Source: Acetomicrobium hydrogeniformans (GTDB lineage Bacteria > Synergistota > Synergistia > Synergistales > JAFGMB01). Taken from it: a stretch of 64,000 nt of DNA. Location: NCBI GenBank assembly GCA_016841745.1, contig JAENYO010000001.1, forward strand, positions 184,799 to 248,798, written 5' to 3'. Each line of letters opens with the position of its first letter. Position 1 is the first letter of the stretch. The position numbers and the translations under genes were made by a program. The notes beneath the pieces were generated by a model. It saw nothing but the letters and a program-made list of their open reading frames with translations. It did no database searches and was not told where the DNA came from. Of this stretch, positions 26,188 to 36,116 are shown in pieces.

Positions 26188-28344
26188 ATGCATTACAGCG
26201 AAGCTGGTCTGAGGGAAAATGAATACAAGGCCCTTGTCGAAACCCTGGGTAGAGAACCCAATGAATGCGAACTGCTTATCATGGGTGTAATGTGGTCGGA
26301 ACATTGCAGTTATAAATCAACTAAACCATTACTGAGTCTTTTCCCGACTGAAGGGAAAAGTGTCGTCCTGGGACCAGGCGAAAATGCAGGAATAGTGGAT
26401 ATAGGTGACGGAAATGGAATAGCCTTCAAGGTAGAGAGCCACAATCACCCTTCTGCTGTTGCCCCATTCCAGGGAGCGGCAACAGGTGTAGGAGGTATTA
26501 TCCGGGATATCCTGGCTCTTGGGGCCCGTCCCATAGCCTCCCTCGATGGCCTGTTTTTCGGAGATCCGGAACTTCAGAAAACAAAGAACCTTTCCGATGG
26601 GATAGTAAGAGGTATCGGAGGCTATGGAAACCCTGTAGGAGTCCCTACTGTTGGGGGAAAAACCTTCTATGATAAATCCTATACTGATAATCCCCTTGTA
26701 AATGCCATGTGTCTGGGCCATGTAAAACTTGACCAGATTATAAGTTCCCAGACAGCCCTTCCTGGACAAGCTGTAGTGCTTCTGGGCTCCAAAACGGGCA
26801 GAGACGGAATAGCAGGGGCGGCATTTGCCTCGATTGAACTGTCAGAAGATACAAAATCCAGTAGACCTAACATCCAGATCGGTGATCCCTTTGTTGAAAA
26901 ACTCCTCATAGAAGCATGCCTTGAACTCAAGGAAAAGGGATTAATAGTAAGTATGCAGGATATGGGAGCTGCTGGTATTACATCGTCATCCAGTGAAATT
27001 GCTGCAAAGAGCGGAGTTGGAATGATAATGTACTTTGACAGGGTTCCCCTTAGAGAAACAGGTATGGAGCCATGGGAAATAGCTCTTTCCGAATCGCAGG
27101 AAAGAATGCTTATGATCGTTGAATTTGAAAATGTCTCCCATGTAATGTCCATTGCAGAAAAATGGGATCTGGATGCTGCCGTGATCGGTGAGGTAATTGA
27201 GGGAAATGACTATATTATTAAAGACGGAGAAACCATAGTTGTTGATCTCCCGGCTACTCTCATTGGAAGTGACTGTCCATCTCCAGACTGGGAATCATCT
27301 GTCCCCTCTGATCTTGCCGAAAAATGGAATTTCAGTGTGGAGAATATTCCCTTTAACAATGATCTGACTCCAGATTTAAGGGACCTGATATCATCTCCCA
27401 ACCTTAGAGAAAAGAAATGGATCTATGAACAGTATGATCAGATGGTCCAGCTCAACACAGTAACAGGACCAGGCAACAACGATATAAGCGTTCTGAGGAT
27501 AAAAGGTTCAGAAAAGCTGGTAGGGGTATCGATGGAGTCAGATCCCTGGAAATGCTACCTTGACCCATACAGGGGAGGAGCAGAAACGGTGGCAAGATCC
27601 ATTCGGGCTCTGGCTGTTGCGGGAGCAGAACCTCTAGGTATGACAAACTGTCTGAACTACCCTTCACCAGAGATCCCGGAACAGTTTTGGGAACTTTCTG
27701 AAAGTGTAAAAGGTATGGCTGCATGTTGCTCTGAACTGGATTGTCCTGTTGTATCCGGAAATGTAAGTCTTTATAACGAAACAGCATCTCAGAGAATCCT
27801 TCCCACTCCTCTCGTGGGAGTCGTTGGCCTGATAAGAAATGAGAAAGAAATGCTCAGATGCGGATGCTGGAAGGAGGGAGATCATATTTTTTATGTAGGT
27901 CTTTCTGATCCTTCTCTTTCCGGAAGTCATTATCAGATGCATAAAATGGGCAGTCCTAAAGGAAGACCACTCATTTTTAACGGACAGGCAGAATCGGATT
28001 TCGTTGCCAGGGCACTTGGTACAGCCAGGAAAGGACTGGCCAGAAGCGGACGTGCCATCGCTGGAGGGGGTCTTGCTTCAGCACTTGCGAAAGAATGTAT
28101 TTCCAGCGGGATAGGGGCCGAAATGAAACTCAACATTCCAACCCGCAAGGATATTCTCCTTTTTGGAGAAGGAGGACCCAGGGCAATTTATGCAGTTCCA
28201 TCTGACAAGATAGTTGAATTTCGCCATACCTGGAGGGGATTCCCCATTGTAATGCTTGCAAAAGCAGGAGGCAAATCTCTTTATATTGAAGGACACCTCA
28301 ATATAAAAGTGGAAGAACTTCAGAAAATCTGGAGGCAGGAATAG
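26188..28344 (+). CDS. purL: phosphoribosylformylglycinamidine synthase subunit PurL
   Basis: PurL catalyses the ATP-dependent amination of FGAR. It is the small type (718 aa). Hallmarks are MGVMWSEHCSYKSTKP, KVESHNHPSAVAPFQGAATGVGG and QDMGAAGITSSSSE. ATG at 26188 has GGGAGGG eight bases upstream; GTG at 26179 is less likely. It begins one base after the purQ stop. Confidence 0.96.
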   Translation: MHYSEAGLRENEYKALVETLGREPNECELLIMGVMWSEHCSYKSTKPLLSLFPTEGKSVVLGPGENAGIVDIGDGNGIAFKVESHNHPSAVAPFQGAATGVGGIIRDILALGARPIASLDGLFFGDPELQKTKNLSDGIVRGIGGYGNPVGVPTVGGKTFYDKSYTDNPLVNAMCLGHVKLDQIISSQTALPGQAVVLLGSKTGRDGIAGAAFASIELSEDTKSSRPNIQIGDPFVEKLLIEACLELKEKGLIVSMQDMGAAGITSSSSEIAAKSGVGMIMYFDRVPLRETGMEPWEIALSESQERMLMIVEFENVSHVMSIAEKWDLDAAVIGEVIEGNDYIIKDGETIVVDLPATLIGSDCPSPDWESSVPSDLAEKWNFSVENIPFNNDLTPDLRDLISSPNLREKKWIYEQYDQMVQLNTVTGPGNNDISVLRIKGSEKLVGVSMESDPWKCYLDPYRGGAETVARSIRALAVAGAEPLGMTNCLNYPSPEIPEQFWELSESVKGMAACCSELDCPVVSGNVSLYNETASQRILPTPLVGVVGLIRNEKEMLRCGCWKEGDHIFYVGLSDPSLSGSHYQMHKMGSPKGRPLIFNGQAESDFVARALGTARKGLARSGRAIAGGGLASALAKECISSGIGAEMKLNIPTRKDILLFGEGGPRAIYAVPSDKIVEFRHTWRGFPIVMLAKAGGKSLYIEGHLNIKVEELQKIWRQE

Positions 28345-28346
28345 AT

Positions 28347-29720
28347 ATGTGCGGTGTATTTGGAGCCTTTGCGAAGAACGGCCAATCGGTCCTTGAAGAT
28401 GTTTATCTCGGTCTATATGCGCTCCAGCACAGAGGCCAGGAATCAGCTGGAGTTGCCTGGATAAACTCCAGAGGAACCATGCACTCCCTTAAGGGTACAG
28501 GACTGGTCCATCTTGCCCTCAATCAGCAGCAACTTGCTTCCATCGATACAAACTGTGCCATTGGTCATGTAAGGTATTCCACTGCTGGAGGATCCGAACT
28601 GACTAATGCTCAACCCCTTACTGCTACATCCTCCAGAGGCTCCGTTGCCATTGCTCATAATGGCAACCTTACAAATGCTGAAGGGATTAAAAACTATCTG
28701 GAAAACAGAGGAGCAATCTTTCAGTCAAGAACTGATACGGAAGCAATACTCCACCTCATGGCTCATCAGCCCCATAAACCAAGACTGGATGCCTTTGTAG
28801 ACTCTCTAAGACGTCTCATAGGAGCCTACTCTCTTGCAGTTATTCTTGATTCAAGACTCGTTGCCGCAAGGGACCCCTGGGGGAACAGACCACTTATACT
28901 TGGAGAAAGGGACAACATTATATATGTTTCGTCTGAAAGTTGCGCTCTGGACCTTGTTGGGGCATCTATCATAAGAGAAGTTGAACCAGGCGAAGTAATA
29001 GTGATAGATGAAAAAGGACTTCATTCCATAAGAATTCCCAAGGATGTAAAAAAAGGGTTCGCCTGTTCTTTCGAATATGTATATTTCGCTAGACCAGACA
29101 GCATCTTTAACGGAAAGACTGTCTATGAAGTAAGAAAAGCACTGGGGAGGAAACTGGCAGAAAGAGCACCTTGTCCGGATGCAGACCTTGTTACAGGAAT
29201 GCCCGACAGTGGTACCATAGCTGCAATGGGGTATGCAGAAGTTTCGGGGCTCCCTTATGAAAAGGCTGTCGTAAGAAACCGCTATGTTGGAAGAACTTTC
29301 ATAGAACCTACTCAGAGAGTCAGAGATCTTGGCGTAAGGATCAAGCTAAACCCGATAATGAACATGATCAAGGACAAAAAAGTAGTAATAGTAGACGATT
29401 CAATAGTAAGGGGAACTACCTGTCAGAGGATGATCGCCATGATTAAAGATTATGGTGCAAAAGAAGTACATGTAAGGATATCCTCACCCCCAGTCCGTTT
29501 TCCATGTTATTACGGAATCGATACTCCGACCAGGGAGGAGCTTGCAGCCGCCCGGATGAATATTAAACAGTTGGAGATCCAGGTAGGGGCTGATTCTCTA
29601 GCCTATATTACCGAGGAAGATCTTATCGATGCTATCGGACTTCCGGCACGTGATGTCTGTACAGCCTGCTTTACAGGGAACTATATGGAAGGAGACCATA
29701 CAGATGAAATGGAACTATGA
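28347..29720 (+). CDS. purF: amidophosphoribosyltransferase
   Basis: PurF makes phosphoribosylamine from PRPP and glutamine, the committed step. The N-terminal glutaminase begins MCGVFGAFA, so Cys2 becomes the nucleophile after loss of Met; no long propeptide is present. The PRPP loop is VVIVDDSIVRGTT. Cysteines in RFPCYYGID and CTACFTGNY fit the [4Fe-4S]-containing B. subtilis-type enzyme. Length 457 aa. It follows purL with a two-base gap and overlaps purM. Confidence 0.96.
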   Translation: MCGVFGAFAKNGQSVLEDVYLGLYALQHRGQESAGVAWINSRGTMHSLKGTGLVHLALNQQQLASIDTNCAIGHVRYSTAGGSELTNAQPLTATSSRGSVAIAHNGNLTNAEGIKNYLENRGAIFQSRTDTEAILHLMAHQPHKPRLDAFVDSLRRLIGAYSLAVILDSRLVAARDPWGNRPLILGERDNIIYVSSESCALDLVGASIIREVEPGEVIVIDEKGLHSIRIPKDVKKGFACSFEYVYFARPDSIFNGKTVYEVRKALGRKLAERAPCPDADLVTGMPDSGTIAAMGYAEVSGLPYEKAVVRNRYVGRTFIEPTQRVRDLGVRIKLNPIMNMIKDKKVVIVDDSIVRGTTCQRMIAMIKDYGAKEVHVRISSPPVRFPCYYGIDTPTREELAAARMNIKQLEIQVGADSLAYITEEDLIDAIGLPARDVCTACFTGNYMEGDHTDEMEL

Positions 29721-30696
29721 AAAAGCCGGTGTCAGCATATCTAAAGGCAATAATTGGGTAGATATTGTCAAAACGATTCTTTCTGATGTTCCTCCAGAGA
29801 GTAACGTTATTGGTGGTATTGGTGGATTCAGTGGTCTTTATCGATTGAACGACAATCAGTTTCTGGCAGCATGTTGTGATGGTGTCGGTACAAAACTGGA
29901 AATTGCCAGAGCCGCTGGGAAATACAGAGGGCTTGGGCAGGATCTGGTAGGAATGAACGTTAATGACCTGGTAACAGGCGGAGCCAGGCCACTATTTTTT
30001 CTGGACTACATAGCCTGCGGAAAATTGAACACTGATGTTCTTTCTGAGGTCATCCGAGGTATTGTAGATGCTTGTAGTTCATGCGGATGTGCGCTTCTCG
30101 GCGGAGAAACCGCAGAAATGCCCGATGTATATACGGAAGACGGGTTTGACCTCGCCGGATTTGCTGTCGGAATTGTGGATTCATCTGATGTTATCGACGG
30201 AACCTCCATAGAAAAAGGAGATCTTATTGTTGGTCTCCCAAGTTCAGGAATTCACAGTAATGGATTTTCTCTTGTCAGAAAAGTTCTTTTCGGAGAAGAT
30301 TCCCCCCTGGAAATAGACGTCGTATATCCAGAGCTTGACGAGTCCCTTGCAGATGCTCTTCTGAAACCTACCAGGCTATATGTCAACCAGGCTTTAAAAG
30401 CCAGAGAAAGCGCATCAGTGAAAGGAATGGCTCATATTACAGGTGGAGGTCTGCAGGAAAATATTTCAAGGATCTTACCAAAAGGATTACACCCCAGACT
30501 CGATTTTTCAGCGTGGACAAGGCCTCCTGTTTTCTCTTTACTTGGCTCTCGAGGTATAGATGAAGAAGAAATGAGAAAGGTTTTCAACCTGGGTATCGGT
30601 TATACATTCATCGTGGGAAAGGATAACCAGAATTCATTTATTGACCTCCTCTCCGAGATTGGAGAAAAACCGGTTATCATAGGAGAGATTTCCTGA
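29704..30696 (+). CDS. purM: phosphoribosylformylglycinamidine cyclo-ligase
   Basis: PurM closes the imidazole ring to give AIR. The sequence shows KAGVSISKGNNWV, CDGVGTKLEIA, MNVNDLVTGGARPLFFLDY and LLGGETAEMPDVY. ATG at 29704 has GGAAGGAG nine bases upstream and overlaps the purF end by 17 bases; the frame runs back to 29629 but inside purF. Length 330 aa. Confidence 0.96.
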   Translation: MKWNYEKAGVSISKGNNWVDIVKTILSDVPPESNVIGGIGGFSGLYRLNDNQFLAACCDGVGTKLEIARAAGKYRGLGQDLVGMNVNDLVTGGARPLFFLDYIACGKLNTDVLSEVIRGIVDACSSCGCALLGGETAEMPDVYTEDGFDLAGFAVGIVDSSDVIDGTSIEKGDLIVGLPSSGIHSNGFSLVRKVLFGEDSPLEIDVVYPELDESLADALLKPTRLYVNQALKARESASVKGMAHITGGGLQENISRILPKGLHPRLDFSAWTRPPVFSLLGSRGIDEEEMRKVFNLGIGYTFIVGKDNQNSFIDLLSEIGEKPVIIGEIS

Positions 30697-31299
30697 ATGT
30701 CACGCCTGGCGATCCTTGTATCTGGAAGAGGTACAAATATGGAAGCTATCTGCAGGAAGATCGAGTCAGGTGAGCTTCCTGCAGATCTGACTTTTATAGC
30801 CAGCGATAATCCGGAAGCTGCGGGCCTGCAAAAGGCACAAAAAGCTGGAGTTAGAATCGAAGTTCTTCCATACCATAAAGTTAACAGGAAGGCAGCTGAA
30901 GAACACCTGGCAAGACTGATAAAAGAAACTGAAACTGAGTGGATAGTACTTGCTGGTTTCATGAAGATCCTTTCATCTGAATTCGTAAGACAACATCAGG
31001 GGAAAATAGTGAACATCCATCCATCTATACTCCCATCCTTCCAGGGAGCCAAGGGGATAGAAGATGCATGGAATTATGGCGTAAAAATAACTGGGGTCAC
31101 GGTACACCTGGTAGACGAAGAAGTTGATCATGGGATTATCCTTGCCCAGAGACCTGTTATTGTCGAAGAATCTGACTCTATTGAAGATCTTGAAGAAAAG
31201 ATACATTCTGTTGAACACGAGATTTACTGGAAAACACTGAAGGAACTTATCGAAGGGAACCTCGTAAAAATTGAAGGGAGGCGTGCTTTCATTGGTTGA
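30697..31299 (+). CDS. purN: phosphoribosylglycinamide formyltransferase
   Basis: PurN transfers a formyl group from 10-formyl-THF to GAR. The N-terminus LAILVSGRGTNMEAI, the catalytic region VNIHPSILPSFQGAKGIEDAW and GVTVHLVDEEVDHGIIL (catalytic Asp) are intact. It starts directly after the purM stop with AGGAGAG upstream. Length 200 aa. Confidence 0.96.
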   Translation: MSRLAILVSGRGTNMEAICRKIESGELPADLTFIASDNPEAAGLQKAQKAGVRIEVLPYHKVNRKAAEEHLARLIKETETEWIVLAGFMKILSSEFVRQHQGKIVNIHPSILPSFQGAKGIEDAWNYGVKITGVTVHLVDEEVDHGIILAQRPVIVEESDSIEDLEEKIHSVEHEIYWKTLKELIEGNLVKIEGRRAFIG

Positions 31300-32821
31300 A
31301 AAAAGAGCACTTATATCAGTTTATGATAAAACAGGCATAGAGGAATTCGCCCATGGATTAGTATCCATGGGCTGGCAGATAGTATCAAGTTCCGGTACTG
31401 CCCAGAGGTTGAGGGATGCTGGACTTGAGGTTATTGAAGTATCAGAACTGACTGGATACCCTCAAATGCTGGGGGGGAGAGTTAAAACCCTTCATCCGGC
31501 AATTTTCGGAGGGATTCTTGCCAGGAGACACTTGAGCAACGATCTTTCAGATGTAGAGCAGTTTAACATTCCCCTTATAGATATGGTCATCTGTAATCTC
31601 TACCCTTTTGAAGAAACAGCCAGAAAGGGAAGCGAACTTGACGAACTTCTTGAAAACATAGATATCGGTGGAGTTACCCTTATTCGAGCTGCCGCAAAGA
31701 ATTTTAACCAGGTTATCATTTGTACTGACCCACGAGATTACAGCGTTATTCTGGAAGAAATACAATCTGAGGGCGACCTGCCTCTACAAACAAGGGAAAG
31801 ACTAGCACTAAAAGCATTTTGCCATACGGCAGAATATGACACAACCATTTATACAGGGCTCAAAGCAAGTACGGGACTGGAAGAAAATGGGCTTTCAGAA
31901 ACTATTCCTATGAATCTTCATCTCCATCAATCCTTGAGATATGGTGAAAATCCTCACCAGCAGGCTGGATTATACCTTCCTCCCCTTTCAGAACTACCAT
32001 GGGAACAAGTATCGGGCAAACCACTTTCCTACAACAATATCCTTGATCTGGATTGTGCGATGAGAGGCTGCTCCATAATGCAGGATCGCTGCGGATGCCT
32101 CGTTATAAAACATACAACTCCCTGCGGCATGGCCTATGGGAAAACCACAAAAGAAGCCTATGAAAAAGCTTTCCGTTGTGATCCCCTTTCTGCTTTTGGC
32201 GGCATCGTAGGTTTTACGAGAAAACTTGACCTCGAAACTGCAAAAGCTATTTCAGAAAATTTCACAGAAGTCCTTCTCGTTCCAGAATATGATAAAGAAG
32301 CCCTTGTCTTCCTCTCAGAAAAGAAACCCTCTTTGAGGATCCTCAGGTGGAAAGGCGGAAGGATACTTTCATACCAGGTTACAGGAACATGGAGCGGCAT
32401 TCTTATCCAGAATGACGACCTTCCGCCCCTCCCCGTTGAAGAAAAGGGTGTATGGATAGGCGAGCCAAGATCAGACCTTTGGGAAGACCTTATTCTTGCA
32501 TGGAAAACAGCCTATGTTTCAAAAAGCAACTCGGTTGCAATTATCAAAGATGGAGAGGCCGTCGGCATAGGCATGGGATTCTGCAGCAGAGTTTTTGCAG
32601 TTAATTTTGCAGTTGAACAAGCTGGCACTAAAGCTCAAGGAGCTGTGATGTCCTCGGATGCTTTCTTTCCTTTCCCGGACGCAGTTGAATCTGCTGCTGC
32701 TGCAGGAATAAATGCAATAATCCAGCCAGGTGGGTCCAGAAACGATGAATCAGTATTTGCCAGAGCAAAGGAACTTGGCATAAGCATGTTTATCAGTGAC
32801 TGGAGAACCTTTCGCCATTAA
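31292..32821 (+). CDS. purH: bifunctional AICAR transformylase / IMP cyclohydrolase
   Basis: PurH performs the last two steps to IMP. The N-terminal cyclohydrolase shows ALISVYDKTGIEEFA and GGRVKTLHPAIFGG; the transformylase shows RYGENPHQQAG, KHTTPCGMA and the C-terminal QPGGSRNDESV. TTG at 31292 with GGGAGG upstream overlaps the purN stop by eight bases; the frame extends to 31271 but without a better start. Length 509 aa. Confidence 0.96.
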   Translation: MVEKRALISVYDKTGIEEFAHGLVSMGWQIVSSSGTAQRLRDAGLEVIEVSELTGYPQMLGGRVKTLHPAIFGGILARRHLSNDLSDVEQFNIPLIDMVICNLYPFEETARKGSELDELLENIDIGGVTLIRAAAKNFNQVIICTDPRDYSVILEEIQSEGDLPLQTRERLALKAFCHTAEYDTTIYTGLKASTGLEENGLSETIPMNLHLHQSLRYGENPHQQAGLYLPPLSELPWEQVSGKPLSYNNILDLDCAMRGCSIMQDRCGCLVIKHTTPCGMAYGKTTKEAYEKAFRCDPLSAFGGIVGFTRKLDLETAKAISENFTEVLLVPEYDKEALVFLSEKKPSLRILRWKGGRILSYQVTGTWSGILIQNDDLPPLPVEEKGVWIGEPRSDLWEDLILAWKTAYVSKSNSVAIIKDGEAVGIGMGFCSRVFAVNFAVEQAGTKAQGAVMSSDAFFPFPDAVESAAAAGINAIIQPGGSRNDESVFARAKELGISMFISDWRTFRH

Positions 32822-32839
32822 ATAAGGAGGAAATCCATT

Positions 32840-34123
32840 ATGAAAGTTCTTTTACTCGGTGGAGGTGCAAGAGAACATGCAATGGCGTGGGCTTTATCAC
32901 GTTCACCAAAGGTAACTGATTTAACGGTTTCTCCAGGCAACCCTGGAATTGCTAATATAGCAAGAATAGTTGATCTTGATCCATGCGACGGAAATGCAGT
33001 CAGGACCTTCGCACTGAAGAACAATATAGACATGGTAGTAATCGGACCAGAGGCTCCTCTTGTAGAAGGTGTAGCTGATGTTCTCAGAGAATCGGGAATA
33101 AAAGTTTTCGGACCAGGTAAAGATGGAGCCAGACTGGAAGGTAGTAAGGCTTTTTCCAAGGAATTTATGAAAAGAAACGGCATACCAACAGCATCTTTTG
33201 ACATATGTACCAACATGGATCAGGCAAGGGATGCTCTGCTAAAAAGAACGGCCCCGTACATAGTAAAAGCTGACGGTCTTGCCGCTGGCAAGGGTGCATT
33301 TGTACTTGAATCCACTGAAGAAGCAATCTCCAAAGCAGAGGACCTCCTTGTAGATAGATCTCTTGGCAAAGCTGGAGAAAAAATAGTCATAGAGGACTGT
33401 CTGAAAGGAACAGAGCTGACCGTCCTTACCATTACAGATGGCCATACAATACGCCCGCTCTCTCCAAGCCAGGATCATAAAAGAGTATATGATAATGACA
33501 AGGGCCCTAATACAGGTGGCATGGGTGCCTACTCGCCTGTTCCATGGGCAGGATCTGAACTCATGAATAGAGTTACTTCAGAAGTTCTTGAACCAACCTT
33601 AAATGGTCTTAAAAAGGAAGAGATTGACTTTTGTGGAGTGATTTATGCAGGTCTGATGATAGATGAACACAAGAATCCCTGGGTTATCGAATATAACGTT
33701 CGTTTCGGAGATCCGGAAACGCAGGTGGTACTCCCGGTACTCAAGGGGGATATCGCAGAGATAATAGAAAAATGCTGTTTAGGAAAACTAGCTGACGCAA
33801 AAATGGATGCAGCTGAAAAATGGGCTGCGGATGTAGTTATAGCATCTGGCGGATATCCTGGAGAATACAAGAAAGATATCGTAATTAAAGGCTTGGATGA
33901 AGCAAATGCCATGGAAAATGTTCTTATTTTCCATGCTGGAACCAGTAAAGATGATGAAGGAAATGTAGTAACAAACGGAGGAAGAGTTCTGAGCATAGTC
34001 GGAATGGATAAGGACAATCTTGATAATGCTGTTTCCCAAGCTTACCAGGCTGTTGAAAAGATCCATTTTACAGGAATGCATTTCAGAAAAGATATAGCAT
34101 CCAAAGCAAAAGATTTTTCTTGA
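32840..34123 (+). CDS. purD: phosphoribosylamine-glycine ligase
   Basis: PurD joins glycine to phosphoribosylamine. It is an ATP-grasp enzyme: N-terminal LLLGGGAREHAMAWAL, FGPGKDGARLEGSKAFSKEF, VKADGLAAGKGAFV and NVRFGDPETQVVLP are all present. A strong AAGGAGG precedes the ATG. Length 427 aa. The stop is followed by the purE ribosome site. Confidence 0.97.
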   Translation: MKVLLLGGGAREHAMAWALSRSPKVTDLTVSPGNPGIANIARIVDLDPCDGNAVRTFALKNNIDMVVIGPEAPLVEGVADVLRESGIKVFGPGKDGARLEGSKAFSKEFMKRNGIPTASFDICTNMDQARDALLKRTAPYIVKADGLAAGKGAFVLESTEEAISKAEDLLVDRSLGKAGEKIVIEDCLKGTELTVLTITDGHTIRPLSPSQDHKRVYDNDKGPNTGGMGAYSPVPWAGSELMNRVTSEVLEPTLNGLKKEEIDFCGVIYAGLMIDEHKNPWVIEYNVRFGDPETQVVLPVLKGDIAEIIEKCCLGKLADAKMDAAEKWAADVVIASGGYPGEYKKDIVIKGLDEANAMENVLIFHAGTSKDDEGNVVTNGGRVLSIVGMDKDNLDNAVSQAYQAVEKIHFTGMHFRKDIASKAKDFS

Positions 34124-34140
34124 ACAGGAGGACCTGTGAT

Positions 34141-34659
34141 ATGAGTGGAGGAAAGAGAGTCGGTATAATTCTAGGTTCAATATCAGATATTGAACAGGCT
34201 AAAAAGGCCGGAGCGATCCTTAAAGAACTGGAAATCCCCTTCGAAGTAACTATTGCATCTGCCCATAGAACACCTGAAGACGTAAAAAACTATTCGGAAA
34301 AAGCCATGGATAGAGATATCGGTGTCATCATAGCAGTGGCAGGTTTGTCTGCAGCTCTCCCCGGCGTAATTGCGGCCCATACCCTTCTTCCGGTAATAGG
34401 GGTTCCTGTTTCAGCAGGAAGCCTTGGAGGAATCGATGCTCTCCTATCGATAACCCAGATGCCTCCTGGTATTCCTGTTTCATCTGTAGGTATCGATAAT
34501 GGCAGAAATGGCGCTCTACTTGCAGCAAGAATTCTAGCAATTTCAGATAAGACCATTTCAGTGAGACTTGTAGAATACATGGAGAAACAATCAGAAAAGG
34601 TTATAAGATCCAGGCAGGAAATAGAAGACCTTCCCCCAGCACCTGCCAATGCTTTCTAG
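34141..34659 (+). CDS. purE: N5-carboxyaminoimidazole ribonucleotide mutase PurE
   Basis: PurE makes CAIR. The sequence shows GIILGSISDIEQAKKAG, SAHRTPEDV and QMPPGIPVSSVGI. The usual AAHLPG motif of class I PurE reads SAALPG here. ATG at 34141 has AGGAGG nine bases upstream. It is the last gene of the operon. No purK lies in the window, so either purK is elsewhere or the enzyme uses CO2 directly; sequence alone does not settle this. Length 172 aa. Confidence 0.93.
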   Translation: MSGGKRVGIILGSISDIEQAKKAGAILKELEIPFEVTIASAHRTPEDVKNYSEKAMDRDIGVIIAVAGLSAALPGVIAAHTLLPVIGVPVSAGSLGGIDALLSITQMPPGIPVSSVGIDNGRNGALLAARILAISDKTISVRLVEYMEKQSEKVIRSRQEIEDLPPAPANAF

Positions 34660-34664
34660 AGATA

Positions 34665-34699
34665 CAGTTGGGTCGGAAACAGTTTTTCCGACCCAACTG
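34665..34699 (+). terminator. terminator of the purine operon
   Basis: A 15-bp stem CAGTTGGGTCGGAAA/TTTCCGACCCAACTG begins five bases after the purE stop and is followed by a weak T-rich stretch (GTTTGTT). It is a likely but not textbook terminator. Confidence 0.7.
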
Positions 34700-34701
34700 G
34701 T

Positions 34702-35086
34702 TTGTTCGCAGGAGATAGAAATATCGATTGCCCATTCTGTAAAATAGATATCAAAACGGAATTATCAAATGAAAGGGCTTTTGCTATTTTTGATAAATCT
34801 CCACGTGCATTAGGACACATGCTGATAATTCCACGCAGATTTGTAAGCTCCTTTTTTGAAACAACAGATGAAGAAAGGAAATATCTCTTTAACCTACCGG
34901 CCTACCGGGTTCAGCAAAAGCTCTCCCGTATGCATAATCTCATCCTGATGGGTTTAACATGGGAATGAACATCAGGTTTACTGCTGGACAGACCATTAAA
35001 CACTGAAATATTCATCTTATTCCACGATATAAAGGGCATATCAATGATCCACTAGAGGAGTAAGAGCTTTATTCCTGGAAAACTGA
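34702..35086 (+). pseudogene. decayed HIT-family hydrolase gene
   Basis: The first frame encodes CPFCKIDI, ERAFAIFDKSPRALGHMLII and FFETTDEERKYLF, a clear HIT-domain N-terminus. It then leaves frame: HPDGFNMGMN...GQTIKH continues in the second frame (~34930-34995), where TGA interrupts the H-x-H-x-H box just before NIHLIPRYKGHINDP. A second shift restores TRGGVRALF and ends at 35086. No convincing start codon or ribosome site precedes it. Two frameshifts plus a stop in the active site argue for a pseudogene rather than a selenoprotein. Confidence 0.85.
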
Positions 35087-35146
35087 AATACTGATTTTTT
35101 TTGATACTTCTTTCTTTTCCTACTCAAAAAGAATAATAAAAGATCT

Positions 35147-35815
35147 TCAATTTGACATTTTAAGACCCTTATAGATGATATATTCCCCAGAACTCCTGTC
35201 ATGATTAGAAAAACTGTGTTCTACTATTACTTTAAATTCTGATCTCTCAAGCCTTTCAAGAAACTTCTGATCCATAAAAGCGGACCATAGAGTAAAGACC
35301 CCTGTCCTTTTAAGGGATCCATAAATACAGGCTATACCCTCATCCGAATATAACCAACTGTTCCCAGGGACAGAGAGAGGGTTTGGACCATTGTCAATAT
35401 CGAGAATAATTGCATCATAAAGTTCAGGGCCAGTTATCTTTACAACCACATCACCTTCATAAAGGTATACTCTGGGATCCGAAAGGACATGTCTATTTAT
35501 ATTCCCGAAAACTCTGAGATTCCATCTGATCACAGATGGCTCGATCTCCGAAACCTCGACTGCACTTTCAAGAGGCAGAAGATCAAGGAGCTTTCTCAAA
35601 GTAAACCCCATCCCCAATCCCCCAACAAGAACCCTTGGAGCATTCACAAACCTTATGTTTTCGTAGGTACTCAAGGCAAGCTTTTCTTCTGATCCGTGGC
35701 AATAGCTTGTCATAAGCTCATAACCGTTGACCCTGATTATATACTCATCACCACTCCTGTAGAGATCATATTCGACCCCCTCTTTGCCTGTAGCTTTATC
35801 TATCAGTTCTGCCAT
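35147..35815 (-). CDS. spermidine-synthase-like methyltransferase-fold protein
   Basis: The 222-aa protein has a Rossmann motif VLVGGLGMGFTLRKLL, an acidic SEIEPSVI and DVVVKITGPELYDAIILDIDNGPNPL, a pattern of the spermidine synthase / SAM-dependent methyltransferase superfamily. It is shorter than true SpeE (~280 aa) and lacks the usual N-terminal domain, so polyamine synthesis is not assured. ATG at 35815 has GAAGAGG upstream. It follows a small membrane-protein gene by seven bases. Confidence 0.72.
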   Translation of the reverse strand: MAELIDKATGKEGVEYDLYRSGDEYIIRVNGYELMTSYCHGSEEKLALSTYENIRFVNAPRVLVGGLGMGFTLRKLLDLLPLESAVEVSEIEPSVIRWNLRVFGNINRHVLSDPRVYLYEGDVVVKITGPELYDAIILDIDNGPNPLSVPGNSWLYSDEGIACIYGSLKRTGVFTLWSAFMDQKFLERLERSEFKVIVEHSFSNHDRSSGEYIIYKGLKMSN

Positions 35816-35822
35816 ATCCTCT

Positions 35823-36011
35823 TCATCTGATCCTTGTAGAAAAAACACCAAGACCCAGAAGCACAATGATCCAGAAGAACTTGAGATAACCGGAAAATAG
35901 AAAAGCTATTCGTTCTTTGCCCACTATCGCGCTAAGGGCAAATATAGCAAGAACAACCGGAGTAAGAACCATTAGAACCTTTCCCTTTGCACTAAGGGGT
36001 TTTCTTTCCAT
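35823..36011 (-). CDS. small two-helix membrane protein
   Basis: This 62-residue protein has two hydrophobic stretches, VLMVLTPVVLAIFALSAIV (~13-31) and FFWIIVLLGLGVFST (~45-59), and a basic N-terminus. I recognise no family. It starts at ATG with GGAGGTG upstream and lies directly before the spermidine-synthase-like gene, so the two may be co-transcribed and act together at the membrane. Confidence 0.6.
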   Translation of the reverse strand: MERKPLSAKGKVLMVLTPVVLAIFALSAIVGKERIAFLFSGYLKFFWIIVLLGLGVFSTRIR

Positions 36012-36116
36012 ACTTCACCACACCTCCAGAAAACAGGGACAAAAAAAGACTAGCACATGCTGTGAATAAATACATTTCTTACTAATTTTACCACCCTTAA
36101 TAAGTATACATGAACG

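Noticed and set aside
34930-35055. TGA in the H-x-H box of the HIT gene as a selenocysteine codon, since selA and selB are nearby
   Set aside because: The frame is broken both before and after this TGA and no start codon is convincing, so decay explains it better.
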